Positions 9,489 through 21,100 of a DNA stretch of 64,000 nt are shown piece after piece (within the stretch, counting starts at the first letter, position 1; each line of letters opens with the position of its first letter). The notes beneath the pieces were generated by a model. The model saw only the letters and a program-made list of their open reading frames with translations, was not told where the DNA came from and ran no database searches. The stretch comes from Argyresthia goedartella (taxonomy: Eukaryota; Arthropoda; Insecta; Lepidoptera; Argyresthiidae), in assembly GCA_949825045.1 (NCBI GenBank), contig OX463813.1, forward strand, positions 29,060,001 through 29,124,000, written 5' to 3'. The translations under genes and the position numbers were made by a program.

Positions 9489-11691
9489 TGTAATGGTACA
9501 CGAGAGTCGGTACATTAGATACTTCATTCTGCGTGATAGAGGGCTAGCCCAACGCCGCGCTGTTTTGAATACGAGAATCGGTTCAGATAACGTTTGGGGG
9601 TTTTGCATAGCTTACTGGCAAAGTTTGAAAAAAGACGCGTGGGTTCATTCGTGGAATTTCAGTTCAGGCCAAGTTTTTTTGTCGCATTCCTGCGACATGT
9701 GTAGAAATCAGAGCCGATTTGGCTGCGCGTTGAATAAAATTATGAATAACTAAATAATGAAAGGTTATTACGGAACGGAGAAAGCTATTATGTTGATTGC
9801 AAATATACAATTGCGATTGAGGTATGATATGGAGAGTTTGACACCTCTATTTTGAATATCATTCTAGAGGTCTTTGCCACGCGCGTCTAGCGGTCGGGAA
9901 ATGCTTAATTAATCCCAACAAGCTTTTATTGGTCAGCGATCAACAGATTCTGTGTATCGGCAGTACCAAATGATTTGAGTGATAACCTACGGTTGATCAT
10001 AGTGAATATGCGTACACACAATTTGTAGAACGGCGGATCTGCATGGCATGGTTGAAATTGGACCCTGTGTAGTTAGTGATAAGAAGCTTCGCTTGGGCAG
10101 AGCATTTGCAAAGGACGCATGTGGGGCATATAAATACCAGAGCGTGGGAGGGGAATTCATTCAGTCTCTGCGTCTAGCCGCTGTGACAGTCGTCTTCACG
10201 AGTTCTAAACAGTTTTGGCTGCCGTGTTACGCGTCAGAACTATACGAATTGGTGATTGCGAAGTTTCAGTGGGTTTTCGTGAGTGTCTGAAGCGCCGAGA
10301 TATACCTCGGTTCCTACCTTTATATCAACCTACCCCTAATTCCAAAACTATCCTTGGGTCGTTAGGAAAGAACTTGTAAGTCAATTATTCTGAGTCTGAG
10401 TCTGGGCTTGGAGCGACCCTAAATTCCTTTTCCCTTCACCATAGGGTTCCTGGATTGGCTCTTAGGATATTCGCGGGCTAATCCTCTCCTCTGTTCCTTT
10501 CGAGTAGCGAGCTTTGAAATTCCCACACACACAGTCGTTAAACATTCAAGCACATTCAAATCAAACTCAACCATTTTCGAGTGGTGTCGATAATGGACGT
10601 GGTATAACACTAGGTTTTTAGACTAGGCTAGACAGGAGTTTAGTTGCGGCTAAACCTAGGTTGTCAGGGCATAGGGAGACTGTTTGATCGATGAGGTTCC
10701 GCGGATGGAAATAACAAATTCAGAACAAAGTTAAACCGGTGTCAACACAGTTAACATATACTGTTGATATTTTGACATTTGAGTGTTGTCGGGGACGCGC
10801 GAAGAGATCAATTTACAGTCTAAAGTTCATTGTTTAGGTCCGGGTAGGTGTTTTGCATTGCCTTGGGTCAGATTGGATTCAAGTTGCATTTTTAAATTAA
10901 ATGTAAATTTCGCTGGATATCTAATGTGTAAGTTGAGTCGGTATATATGATTTGGCTCAGCCCAGGACGTGCTGCGGCTAGTGGAATTCATAGTTCGGTA
11001 TTTATCGAATTATGCACTTCGCTATGGTGTGGGTTAGATATCCTAAAACAATAATGCTTGCGTTTCGATAACATCCAGCTCAAATTGCGCAGAGTTGAAG
11101 GTTTCAAAACGTTACGGACCTTTTGAGGTAACCGCTAGTTCAGAACCCATTTCGGAACTCAAATCGCAATTGTGTAAACCGGTCTTTTCGGATCGTTATT
11201 GCCGTGAACAAAATATATAATTGGAACCACCACAAGCCGCTACGAGCGAGCACATGAAATATAATTGAGTACTCACGTCGTAAAACTACGACGGATATCT
11301 ATACTATAACTGTGATCGATCACTAAAACTATAACTAAAATTACAACAAAAGATGTTCCAATGCGCTCATATATACAAAAACCAGATGGTGCCATCACAT
11401 AAAATATAACAACGATCGTTTTGGCGCAATACACCGCTGACTGATGCGAATTACCGGCTCGCGGACATATATGCTTTCTCTGTCTAACTTGAAACTGTAA
11501 CTTTCCGAACCAAGCTTCGTTCGACTATTGTACGCCTAACAGATTTCTCGATGAACGAGAAATTCAGACTTATCATTCTTACTTACAAATCTTACAGCTG
11601 AATCGGGTCCTCTCATTTTGGGATAGATAGAATAGACGATCATAGCTACTGTTAGCGGCGGCTACGACCTTTAGCCCTGGGCCCTGTTACA
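9489..11691 (+). repeat. 3' LTR of Gypsy element (2,203 bp)
   Basis: It is a direct copy of 1915-4117 with one difference found (C at 9915). It includes the same TATA box (10129-10136) and initiator A (10159). It is followed at once by the right target duplication TCGT (11692-11695). Confidence 0.95.
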
Positions 11692-11695
11692 TCGT

Positions 11696-12116
11696 GTCTG
11701 GGTCACATAAATACATATACCAAATTAAAACTTAATTGGCTCAGGATTCGGTCGCTTTATATTACTTTTAAACATCTAAGACCTATTGGTTCTGTTTATC
11801 CTTTAAAATTGAGAGGTAATTTTGAAAAACGCACAGGGAAAGCCAAAAAACCGATAATTTAGTTAGTGTGGGGATTTTCTACGAGAACTCAAGATGGCGG
11901 CGGACATGGGGGGGGGGGGTCGCGCTGGATATTCGAAATTTAAATTATATTTTCGTTTTTAATTCGAACTAACTTCTCTTCGCGGGTCCTATTAGAAATC
12001 GACAACCGCGTGTGCAGAGCTGTTCCACGGACAGCTAGTAAGTAAATCAAAACTATATTATTATACAGGGTGCAACAGGAAGGTGAAATAATATTTAAGG
12101 TGATACGAAGTATTAA
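11696..12116. other. Intergenic, no gene
   Basis: This is AT-rich DNA with a nine-base G run near 11910. The segment beginning ACAGGGTGCAACAGGAAGG (near 12065) leads into a dispersed repeat and has a weaker relative near 63388. Confidence 0.5.
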
Positions 12117-12500
12117 ACAGGAATACGAATGTAAACGAAAGTGACAGCGTTAATGACTCTCACATAAGAAAGAAAAGTCAATGTGCTCGACTCAAACTAA
12201 AATAACGTAGCGCCAAACCACGTAAAAATTGTTTAAAAATAAACTACGCTATTTTATCAAAAAAATATTCAAGGAGAGTTTACGAATATATGATGTCCAC
12301 ATTTTGAATGCAATTCTGCAATGAATTTAGTTAGGATTTCAGAATTACAGTAAAAAAAGAATAGAGGTTTTTTCGTAATCAAACTATATCGAGAAAATTA
12401 CATCCAATCGCGTTTATAAGCGTTAACCTAAAAATCAAAACTGTAGATGAATTTATATTGGAGTAAATGGATTCGAAAAAAACCCATATTTTTTTCGACG
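12117..12500 (+). repeat. Dispersed repeat, second copy at 61453
   Basis: The blocks GGAATACGAATGTAAACG, GTGACAGCGTTA, CTCGACTCAAAC, TTCAAGGAGAGTTT and GGAGTAAATGGATTCG occur in the same order and orientation at 61453-61845 with small indels. No frame or terminal repeat is evident, so the family is unknown. Confidence 0.7.
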
Positions 12501-12734
12501 TTTTCGCTATCTGAGCAACTTTTTTTTTTATAACTGCAGGGGTATACAGTCCTGAGTAATTGAAATTAATTTCAACTTAGTTCATCTACGAGTTTCTGAG
12601 AAAAATTATCAAATCAAGATCAAAATTTCTTTATTACTATAGATACATAAAATTAGTAAAAGAGGGACGCACAATAAGGAACGGAACCCTAAAAATTAAT
12701 CGCTAAATGTGTTAGCATGCGCGAAACTCTCAAA

Positions 12735-12990
12735 CGGCTGGACCAATTTGGATGTTTTTTTTATATAAATTCGTTGGGGTTCTTAAAGAGGAAAAAAAAA
12801 CATAAAAGGAACCACCGGTTTTTTTTTAAATATTTGGTTCAGTTTATTCTTCTGTCCATAGATGGTGTTGCTGGACCAATTTGGATGTTTTTTTAAATAA
12901 ATTCGTGGGGGTTCTTAAAGAAAAAAAACGTAATAGGAACCATTGTTTTTTTTTTTAATCTTTGGTTCAGTTTCTTCTTCCGTCCATAGA
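12735..12990 (+). repeat. Two-unit tandem duplication, about 130 bp
   Basis: GCTGGACCAATTTGGATG, AAATTCGT and GGGGTTCTTAAAG recur about 130 bp apart, followed both times by an A run, GGAACCA, a T run and TTTGGTTCAGTTT. The units differ mainly in homopolymer length. Confidence 0.7.
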
Positions 12991-12999
12991 TGGTGTTGG

Positions 13000-13789
13000 T
13001 ATTCCAATAGCTTTTGACAGAACGACGTCTTTGGGGTCATACATATAGTATATAAGTAGCATATAGAGGTAGGCAGGCCTGTGCCGCAGGGGTCAATGAC
13101 CGCTATCGCAATGTTAACCCGTATACATTATTGTAGTATGTTTTTCTGCGAGTACATAAGTACAACCGTCCAATGCAGTCAAACAACATAGAGAATTTTA
13201 TTAAAACTAAGGTAAGTTTAATACAGCTACTATATGTATAAGCCAGACGCTAACCATTACAACAAAGGGGGTATTACACCCACAGACAGGCTACGGTTAA
13301 ATCCGCAGTAAAAGTTGTACAACGGAATCTTAATCTGAGCCGGATTCATTGAACACGAACGTTCTAAGCACGTCGTTTGATGAAAAAATACAGATTTCAG
13401 CTGGTACATTGAACTTGCAAGTTGCGAATGGTAAAATTCATTATTGTACCATATGTCTGAGACTACAGTTTTCACTCTTCAAAAGTTAAGATAAGAGAGG
13501 TCCGACCGATTTCGGCAACGGCGACCGCTTCATGAGCTTTAAACTCGCTCGTGTGCTCGCATGTAGCTTATGTAGCCAATCTTCCTTGTGGAGATCCTCG
13601 TGCATTGCGGGTATGTGAGAACACCATTAGTATAGTTAAACTGAGTTAGCGCAGGTGGTCGGACTTTTAACTCATCGCTCTTGGTGGCTCGGCGCGCCGG
13701 TGTATTTCAAAGTCATGGATTCATAAGTTTGTATGTGGTATTGAAAGAATTGTTGTATGGGAGCCCCCTTAAATATTAATTTTGTTCCG
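13000..13789. other. Intergenic, no gene
   Basis: I see nothing beyond short chance frames. Confidence 0.4.
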
Positions 13790-13930
13790 TTTTTTTAGTA
13801 TTTGTTGTTATAGCGGCAACAGAAATGCATCATCTGTGAAAATTTCAACTGTATAACTATCACGGTATCTCAATACAGCCTGGCGACAGACGGACGGATG
13901 GACGGACGGACGGACGGACAGCGGGTCGTG
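13790..13930 (-). repeat. Lepidopteran GGTTCCG-type repeat relic
   Basis: The stretch reads TAGTATTTGTTGTTATAGCG, then TTTCAACTGTATAACTATCA, then a run of GGAC tetranucleotides. Read on the minus strand this matches a repeat I know to be widespread in lepidopteran genomes. Related pieces lie near 1180, 12670, 14630, 15255, 60026, 62260, 62575 and 63250. Confidence 0.65.
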
Positions 13931-15775
13931 TACAAAGGCGAGCCTATCTCTAATCTCGCGTTCGACGCTCTTTCGATACTCGATACTTACAAAACCTAGA
14001 TATAAAAGATTGATAAAATAAATTATTTTTAAGTAAATTTAACTAACATGCATTCATATTTTCACAATAAACTGCAATTGATTAATGGTCTGAGCGCAAT
14101 TTAGTAATGAATTTATGTTTGCGCAAGTAAATGTTTGTTACCAGCAAACCAGGTCAAGATGAGAAGGGGTGATTGCTGAGAAGGGATTAAGATTCGATTC
14201 CTACCTAAGTTCTTGTCAATATCAAACTTACCGTATCCTAAGTGATGTATTATCTTCCCTCCACCGCCCGCCTGCCACAGAGGTACACTTGCCATACTTT
14301 TTCCGCGTCTCAAGTGTAACGCGTCGGCGCTGCAACTGTAACTTTTGTACACTGACTGCCATGTAAACAATGAACCGACTGAAGGATGTCTGGGTTTCCT
14401 GCACGCGAGTGCAGTGGAAAAAGTCTGAAAAACCTTTTGAAGTGCTTGTTTAACGTGCATTGACGAAGGTTTTCTTAATTCGATTGAGTGGTACAGGCGT
14501 AAACAACTTACATTTTTAAAGTGAGAAGTTATAGTTTATGTACTAGTAAGAATAACTATTCATTTTTAGATTGCTGGAGGAGGTCGCTGTTTTTAGATAA
14601 GGCTTGTATTTGAAACTTCTTTTTTTAGGGTTCCGTACCTTAAGAAGGAAAACGGAAAATTCCGTCCTTCGGTGTGTAATAATAGTATATTAAACGACCG
14701 ATTTCTGGACCGTTTGAAATTTGTTTCACATATTTAGACAGGGTATTGTTTTGTGAAGTCACCTCCGACTCAGGGACGATAATTTACCTAAAGCTTGTAA
14801 CAAATAATATAATTATTTTTCCCTCGCTTAATTTTGAATCACAAATGACGGTGTGCAATTTATCCTGAAGTAACCGTAACGTGCGGACACGCCCGGCCGG
14901 TCCACGGAGCGATAGACAATTAGTAAGGAAACAATTTAATGATTTTTAGGTATTTTTCATATGTAAAATAAACAAATTAATTTTGAATATAGAGGGCACT
15001 TTTGGTGGGTAAATCAGAAAATAAATAAAAAGGTTTTCAGACTGTAACGTTTGCGAGAATTTTAAATCCATATTTTTTACCTTTTTGAAATATTTAGTAA
15101 ACAGGTATTTAAGAAAAAAGACGTAAAAGACCATCTCCCTTATCTCCGAAACTTTCGATATTAAAATTTTGAAAAATATAGGTTATTACTTAAATATTAC
15201 AGGAAATATAATGAGAAATTTATGGTTTTGGATAGGAGGCGCAATTATTTTTGTGCTGTGGTACGGAACCCTTCATCGAGTCCATCTCGCACTGGGCTGG
15301 TTTTATAAAAATGAATCGATAAATGTGTTGGTTAAACGCGTAACTCGCTCGGACTCTCGGGTTGGTACTTACGAAGAGAAAAAAAATAAAACGCAAAGGG
15401 AACAGCCGAAAAAATCGAAAAAAACATCATGTTTATAAGGCGTCGTTTTGTCGGGTCAGCTCGAGTGCTACAAGCATCTTTTGGCACTTGGATGACACAT
15501 TGATGGCTCTAACAAATCATGACACAAGGTTCATTTCCCACTGCAGGCGCAAAAGCTCCTCGCGTGCTGCTTACTATAGTGCTTATAGTAAGTGATGTAT
15601 TTATTTATCTCCTAAGAATCTTAGCTACGTGGCAAACATCTCTCGCTTCCTCATCATTTTAAGTGTCTTCAAACAAGCTCGCCGTCTCCCTAATCTGTAG
15701 TATTGTACCTCTAGATTTTATAATTTATTTAATAAGCACTTTCCATTTCCCTTTGTAAGCTACCCATAGTATAGG
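13931..15775. other. Intergenic with two short repeat relics
   Basis: Two relics of the repeat at 13790 are present: TTAGGGTTCCGTACC at about 14625 and TACGGAACCCTTCATCG at about 15260. Otherwise I see no gene. The open frames at 14113-14460 and 15169-15438 have no recognisable domain and overlap these relics or AT-rich DNA. Confidence 0.45.
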
Positions 15776-16245
15776 CCAGAGGTGAAAGAGTAGTGAGGGT
15801 GTCGTCCCGCACTCCTCCCTCACACCCGCAAAGGCTCTGCTTTACCTTTTGCATAGTGCTGCGCAAGTCCGCATCGAACCTGTTTATCGATTTCGATCTT
15901 GCTCACGTTGAAGCTTGCACTTGTACTTGCGTATTTAATTTAATCAAATAATCCATGCTCAAGCAGGAGAACTAGCTAGAAAAGTACTGGAAAATTGTGA
16001 CATTAAACGGAAAAATATTAGAAAAACATGTTCAGAAACTAGTACCGAGTATCAAATGATATAGGAATAGAAAAAGAGATGGAAGAGTATATCATTGAAG
16101 TCAAAGTAACCAGTGACGAACGAAAATTCCGTGTTTCTTGCGATGATTGTATAGATACATTTGATTTTGATTGTGATGAACAAACTATTAGTTAATATAC
16201 AGATGTGATCATATTCAACTTTCATTGCCTTACTAAAAATGGCCA
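15776..16245 (+). repeat. Direct duplication, unit 1 (with exon-like end)
   Basis: About 470 bp matching 16719-17210 in the same orientation, roughly 943 bp apart. Shared blocks include GAGAACTAGCTAGAAAAGTA and TCAAATGATATAGGAAT. Within it, 16049-16195 is open and ends in TAA; it reads EKEMEEYIIEVKVTSDERKF near its start. The other unit encodes a peptide differing mostly by conservative changes, which suggests a coding ancestor. I do not recognise the protein. Confidence 0.6.
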
Positions 16246-16718
16246 TTGATCTTGACTTGGACAGTACCTTTATTACCTACCATCTATTCTAGGAAAATAA
16301 TTAGGAAGTTTGTGATACTCAGTCATCCCTATATCCCTGATACGAAGATCCACTTAATATTTAATTAACTTACAAGTGAGTTCATTAGGCGACAAGTAGG
16401 TAAGTAGGTACCTTCTTAATATCAAAGCAATTCTACATACAAAGGAGCACTTTCTTGTTATCAAGAGCACCTTACCTCCGTTGGGCGCTTTGTGTAAAAT
16501 TCACGTTCAGTTTCAGATGCTTTTCTTTGTTTCTTAGATTAACACGAATTGCTGTGGCCTGTTTTCTGCGAACGCCATTACACGCTGTATTCCTTGGTAT
16601 TCGAGAGTATTCTGGCTGAGCCGGGTATGTGCAAAATATTTTGGAGTTATACGGTTTGGTTCGAAAAAAGAAGCAGAAAAAGCTGAGGACATCTGTAGTC
16701 CATGTCAGGAAGTCAGGA
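16246..16718. other. Spacer between the two duplicated units
   Basis: About 470 bp with no gene and no match I could find to the flanking units. Confidence 0.4.
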
Positions 16719-17210
16719 TGGCCAGAGTAGAAAGAGGAAATCGCGGAGGGGGTGACGTCCCGCAAACCTCCCGCACACCTGCAAAAGCCCTGTCATAGAC
16801 CTGTGCAAGTAAGTCCGGATCAAACGTTTTTATTGATTTCGATATTGCTAACGTTGAAGCTTAACTTGTACTTGTGTATATAAAATCATCATCGGCTCTT
16901 CGTCTACATGAAAAGTTAAATTCCAATAATCCATTCTTAAGCACGAGAACTAGCTAGAAAAGTACTGGGAAATTGTGTGATTGAAAAAAATATATATTTC
17001 GGAAACATCTTCAGAAACTAGAAAGTGAATACCCAGTATCAAATGATATAGGAATTGAAAAAGAGATGGAAGATTTTATCATAGAAGTCAGAGTGACCAG
17101 TGACCAACAAAGATTCATTAAGTGTTTCTTGCGATGATAGTATAGGTACATTAGATTTTGATAATTAAAATATTAGTTTAAATAAAAAGGTGATCATTTT
17201 CAAACTTCAT
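16719..17210 (+). repeat. Direct duplication, unit 2
   Basis: This is the partner of 15776-16245. The frame 16985-17137 is open and reads EKEMEDFIIEVRVTSDQQRF, against EKEMEEYIIEVKVTSDERKF in unit 1. After that point a small insertion changes the frame and it stops at TGA. Several of the nucleotide differences are silent or conservative. Confidence 0.6.
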
Positions 17211-17374
17211 TTTGTCGTGTACCTTTATGGTAACTATCGACATCGACTTCATCACTTAAATAGTGCCATCCCAACTTGACTTGGACATGGTATGTATATA
17301 TATATTTTTTGCACTTATTCGGTCTGCCAGTTTTCCAAATGAAGGCGTTAATTTTAACTAGCTCATGCCTGCAA

Positions 17375-17815
17375 TTTTTTCTGCGGGTTCCTGGGAATTA
17401 TCATTTACCGGGATAACGTTAGCCTCCTTCTGGCGCAGTCGGGTAAACATTAAACATATAAACATAAACATTTACATAGAGGCACATGCATTGCTTCTGG
17501 TCCAACACTAGGATACCTTGTGTCGTGGGAGCCAGAAACAGCGACGCATCATACAAACATCTAAGACCTGGGGATTTTTTTTTTCTGTACCCCAGCCGGG
17601 GATCGAACCCGGGACCTCTCGCGTGGTAGGAAGAGCCACAACCGCAGCACCACTGAGGTCGTCAAATATAAAGTATTCTATATGTTAATCTGCTCATAAA
17701 TATATTAAATTCAAATCCGTTCAGCCGTTTCAGCTTGACATACACACAAACATCCAAACATCGAAGCATCTTAACATGACTACTTTCACATTCATAATAT
17801 TATCCACATATAATA
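17375..17815 (-). repeat. Dispersed repeat interrupted by SINE-B
   Basis: Its two halves (about 17375-17425 and 17670-17815) match, in opposite orientation, the continuous repeat at 50130-50375. Shared features are the CGGCTGAA/TTCAGCCG block, AAACATCCAAACAT and TTCCTGGGAATTATCATTTA. SINE-B at 17445-17664 splits it. Confidence 0.65.
17445..17664 (-). repeat. SINE-B copy
   Basis: On the minus strand the tRNA-like head includes GTGGTGCTGCGGTTGTGG (A-box region) and the B box GGGTTCGATCCC. A body with CGCTGTTTCTGGCTCCCACG and a TGTTTATGTTT-type tail follows. Copies lie at 24983-25177 (minus) and 48484-48682 (plus). A short piece of a third tRNA-like repeat (CTTCTGGCGCAGTCGG) lies just outside at 17426 and also beside the copy at 48484. 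Confidence 0.85.
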
Positions 17816-17821
17816 ATCACA

Positions 17822-17934
17822 CAAATATTTGCCCTTACCGGGATTCGAACATAGGACCGTCAGCTTCGTAGGCAGGGACCACAGAGCATTTAATATTATG
17901 GACACTACCCGCTAAGCTAAACTGGTCGTCAAAT
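17822..17934 (-). repeat. SINE-A head fragment
   Basis: GTCGTC, the A-box region and TGCCTACG are read on the minus strand, and GGATTCGAAC corresponds to the B box. An insertion of about 26 bases splits the tRNA-like part. It is diverged and lacks the body of the family. Confidence 0.6.
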
Positions 17935-18185
17935 TTACAAATTATCAGTTATAAATATAGGAGGGATTCTTAAATTTAACATATCAGTGGGTGAAAAAAT
18001 ATAATAATATATGCCATATGATTGACATTTTTAGTAACTTTTATTGTCTTAAAAATACGCACACTATAGAAACTGTGAGTCATCAGTCAGTTTGTCGTTT
18101 TGCTGTTAATTACATACATATCTTTCATTTAGTTTCACATCGTCAGGTAGAGTTTTGATTGGACACAAAACGTGGATATTTGTCT

Positions 18186-21100
18186 TCCGCCCCGGCCGGG
18201 ATGCGAAACCGGAACCTCTCGTTTGTGAGACATATCTCTACCGCAACGCCAGCGCGAAACCAGAACCTCTCGTTTGTGAGACTTATCTCTACCGCCACGC
18301 CAACGCGAAACCAGAACCTCTAGTTTGTGAGACATATCTCTACCGCCACGCCAGCGCGAAACCAGAACCTCTAGTTTGTGAGACATATCTCTACCGCCAC
18401 GCCAGCGCGAAGCCGGAACCTCTCGTTTGTGAGACATATCTCTACCGCCACGCAACGCCAGCGCGAAACCGGAAGCTCTCGTTTGTGAGACATATCTCTA
18501 CCGCCACGCCAGCACGAAACCAGAACCTCTCGTTTGTGAGACATATCTCTACCGCCACGCCAGCGCGAAACCAGAACCTCTCGTTTGTGAGACATATCTC
18601 TACCGCCACGCCAGCGCGAAACCAGAACCTCTCGTTTGTGAGACATATCTCTACCGCCACGCAAGCGCGAAACCAGAACCTCTCGTTTGTGAGACATATC
18701 TCTACCGCCACGCCAGCGCGAAACCAGAACCTCTCGTTTGTGAGACATATCTCTACAGCCACGCCAGCGCGAAACCAGAACCTCTCGTTTGTGAGACATA
18801 TCTCTACCGCCACGCCAGCGCGAAACCGGAACCTCTCGTTTGTGAGACATATCTCTACCGCCACGCCAGCGCGAAACCGGAACCTCTCGTTTGTGAGACA
18901 TATCTCTACCGCCACGCCACGCCAGCGCGAAACCGGAACCTCTCGTTTGTGAGACATATCTCTACCGCCACGCCAGCGCGAAACCGGAACCTCTCGTTTG
19001 TGAGACATATCTCTACCGCCACGCCAGCGCGAAACCGGAACCTCTCGTTTGTGAGACATATCTCTACCGCCACGCCAGCGCGAAACCAGAACCTCTCGTT
19101 TGTGAGACATATCTCTACCGCCACGCCACGCCAGCGCGAAACCGGAACCTCTCGTTTGTGAGACATATCTCCACCGCCACGCCAGCGCGAAACCGGAACC
19201 TCTCGTTTGTGAGACATATCTCTACCGCCACGCCACGCCAGCGCGAAACCGGAACCTCTCGTTTGTGAGACATATCTCTACCGCCGTGCCAGCGCGAAAC
19301 CGGAACCTCTCGTTTGTGAGACATATCTCTACCGCCACGCCAGCGCGAAACCGGAACCTCTCGTTTGTGAGACATATCTCTACCGCCACGCCAGCGCGAA
19401 ACCGGAACCTCTCGTTTGTGAGACATATCTCTACCGCCACGCCAGCGCGAAACCAGAACCTCTCGTTTGTGAGACATATCTCTACCGCCACGCCAGCGCG
19501 AAACCAGAACCTCTCGTTTGTGAGACATATCTCTACCGCCACGCCAGCGCGAAACCAGAACCTCTCGTTTGTGAGACATATCTCTACCGCCACGCCAGCG
19601 CGAAACCAGAACCTCTCGTTTGTGAGACATATCTCTACCGCCACGCAAGCGCGAAACCAGAACCTCTCGTTTGTGAGACATATCTCTACCGCCACGCCAG
19701 CGCGAAACCAGAACCTCTCGTTTGTGAGACATATCTCTACAGCCACGCCAGCGCGAAACCAGAACCTCTCGTTTGTGAGACATATCTCTACCGCCACGCC
19801 AGCGCGAAACCGGAACCTCTCGTTTGTGAGACATATCTCTACCGCCACGCCAGCGCGAAACCGGAACCTCTCGTTTGTGAGACATATCTCTACCGCCACG
19901 CCACGCCAGCGCGAAACCGGAACCTCTCGTTTGTGAGACATATCTCTACCGCCACGCCAGCGCGAAACCGGAACCTCTCGTTTGTGAGACATATCTCTAC
20001 CGCCACGCCAGCGCGAAACCGGAACCTCTCGTTTGTGAGACATATCTCTACCGCCACGCCAGCGCGAAACCAGAACCTCTCGTTTGTGAGACATATCTCT
20101 ACCGCCACGCCACGCCAGCGCGAAACCGGAACCTCTCGTTTGTGAGACATATCTCCACCGCCACGCCAGCGCGAAACCGGAACCTCTCGTTTGTGAGACA
20201 TATCTCTACCGCCACGCCACGCCAGCGCGAAACCGGAACCTCTCGTTTGTGAGACATATCTCTACCGCCGTGCCAGCGCGAAACCGGAACCTCTCGTTTG
20301 TGAGACATATCTCTACCGCCACGCCAGCGCGAAACCGGAACCTCTCGTTTGTGAGACATATCTCTACCGCCACGCCAGCGCGAAACCGGAACCTCTCGTT
20401 TGTGAGACATATCTCTACCGCCACGCCAGCGCGAAACCGGAACCTCTCGTTTGTGAGACATGTCACTACCGCCACGCCACGCCAGCGCGAAACCGGAACC
20501 TCTCGTTTGTGAGACATATCTCTACCGCCACGCCAGCGCGAAACCGGAACCTCTCGTTTGTGAGACATATCTCTACCGCCACGCCAGCGCGAAACCGGAA
20601 CCTCTCGTTTGTGAGACATATCTCTACCGCCACGCCAGCGCGAAACCGGAACCTCTCGTTTGTGAGACATATCTCTATTGCCACGCCAGCGCGAAACCGG
20701 AACCTCTCGTTTGTGAGACATAACTCTACCGCCACGCCACGCCAGCGCGAAACCGGAACCTCTCGTTTGTGAGACATATCTCTACCGCCACGCCAGCGCG
20801 AAACCGGAACCTCTCGTTTGTGAGACATAGCTCTACCGCCACGCCAGCGCGAAACCGGAACCTCTCGTTTGTGAGACATATCTCTACCGCCACGCCAGCG
20901 CGAAACCGGAACCTCTCGTTTGTGAGACATATCTCTACCGCCGTGCCAGCGCGAAACCGGAACCTCTCGTTTGTGAGACATATCTCTACCGCCACGCCAG
21001 CGCGAAACCGGAACCTCTCGTTTGTGAGACATATCTCTACCGCCACGCCAGCGCGAAACCGGAACCTCTCGTTTGTGAGACATATCTCTACCGCCACGCC

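Larger units (their letters stand above)
1915..11691 (+). mobile_element. Young Ty3/Gypsy LTR retrotransposon
   Basis: The element spans 9,777 bp and is bounded by two LTRs that start TGTAATGG and end TGTTACA. The same four bases (TCGT) lie directly outside both ends, at 1911-1914 and 11692-11695, as expected of a target-site duplication. In order it holds a 5' LTR, primer-binding site, a leader with an embedded SINE, gag in two overlapping frames, a -1 frameshift site, pol with the Gypsy order protease-RT-RNase H-integrase, a short non-coding stretch, a polypurine tract and a 3' LTR. There is no envelope frame. The near identity of the LTRs and the open pol point to recent insertion. The Ty3/Gypsy assignment rests on domain order and motifs; I cannot name the lineage. 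Confidence 0.96.

Noticed and set aside
9243..9608. Possible envelope or accessory gene after pol
   Set aside because: The only long frame is antisense, crosses into the LTR and has no signal peptide or membrane segment.
14113..14460. 115-codon minus-strand frame
   Set aside because: No recognisable motif, a competing plus-strand frame overlaps it, and no splice or promoter context supports it.
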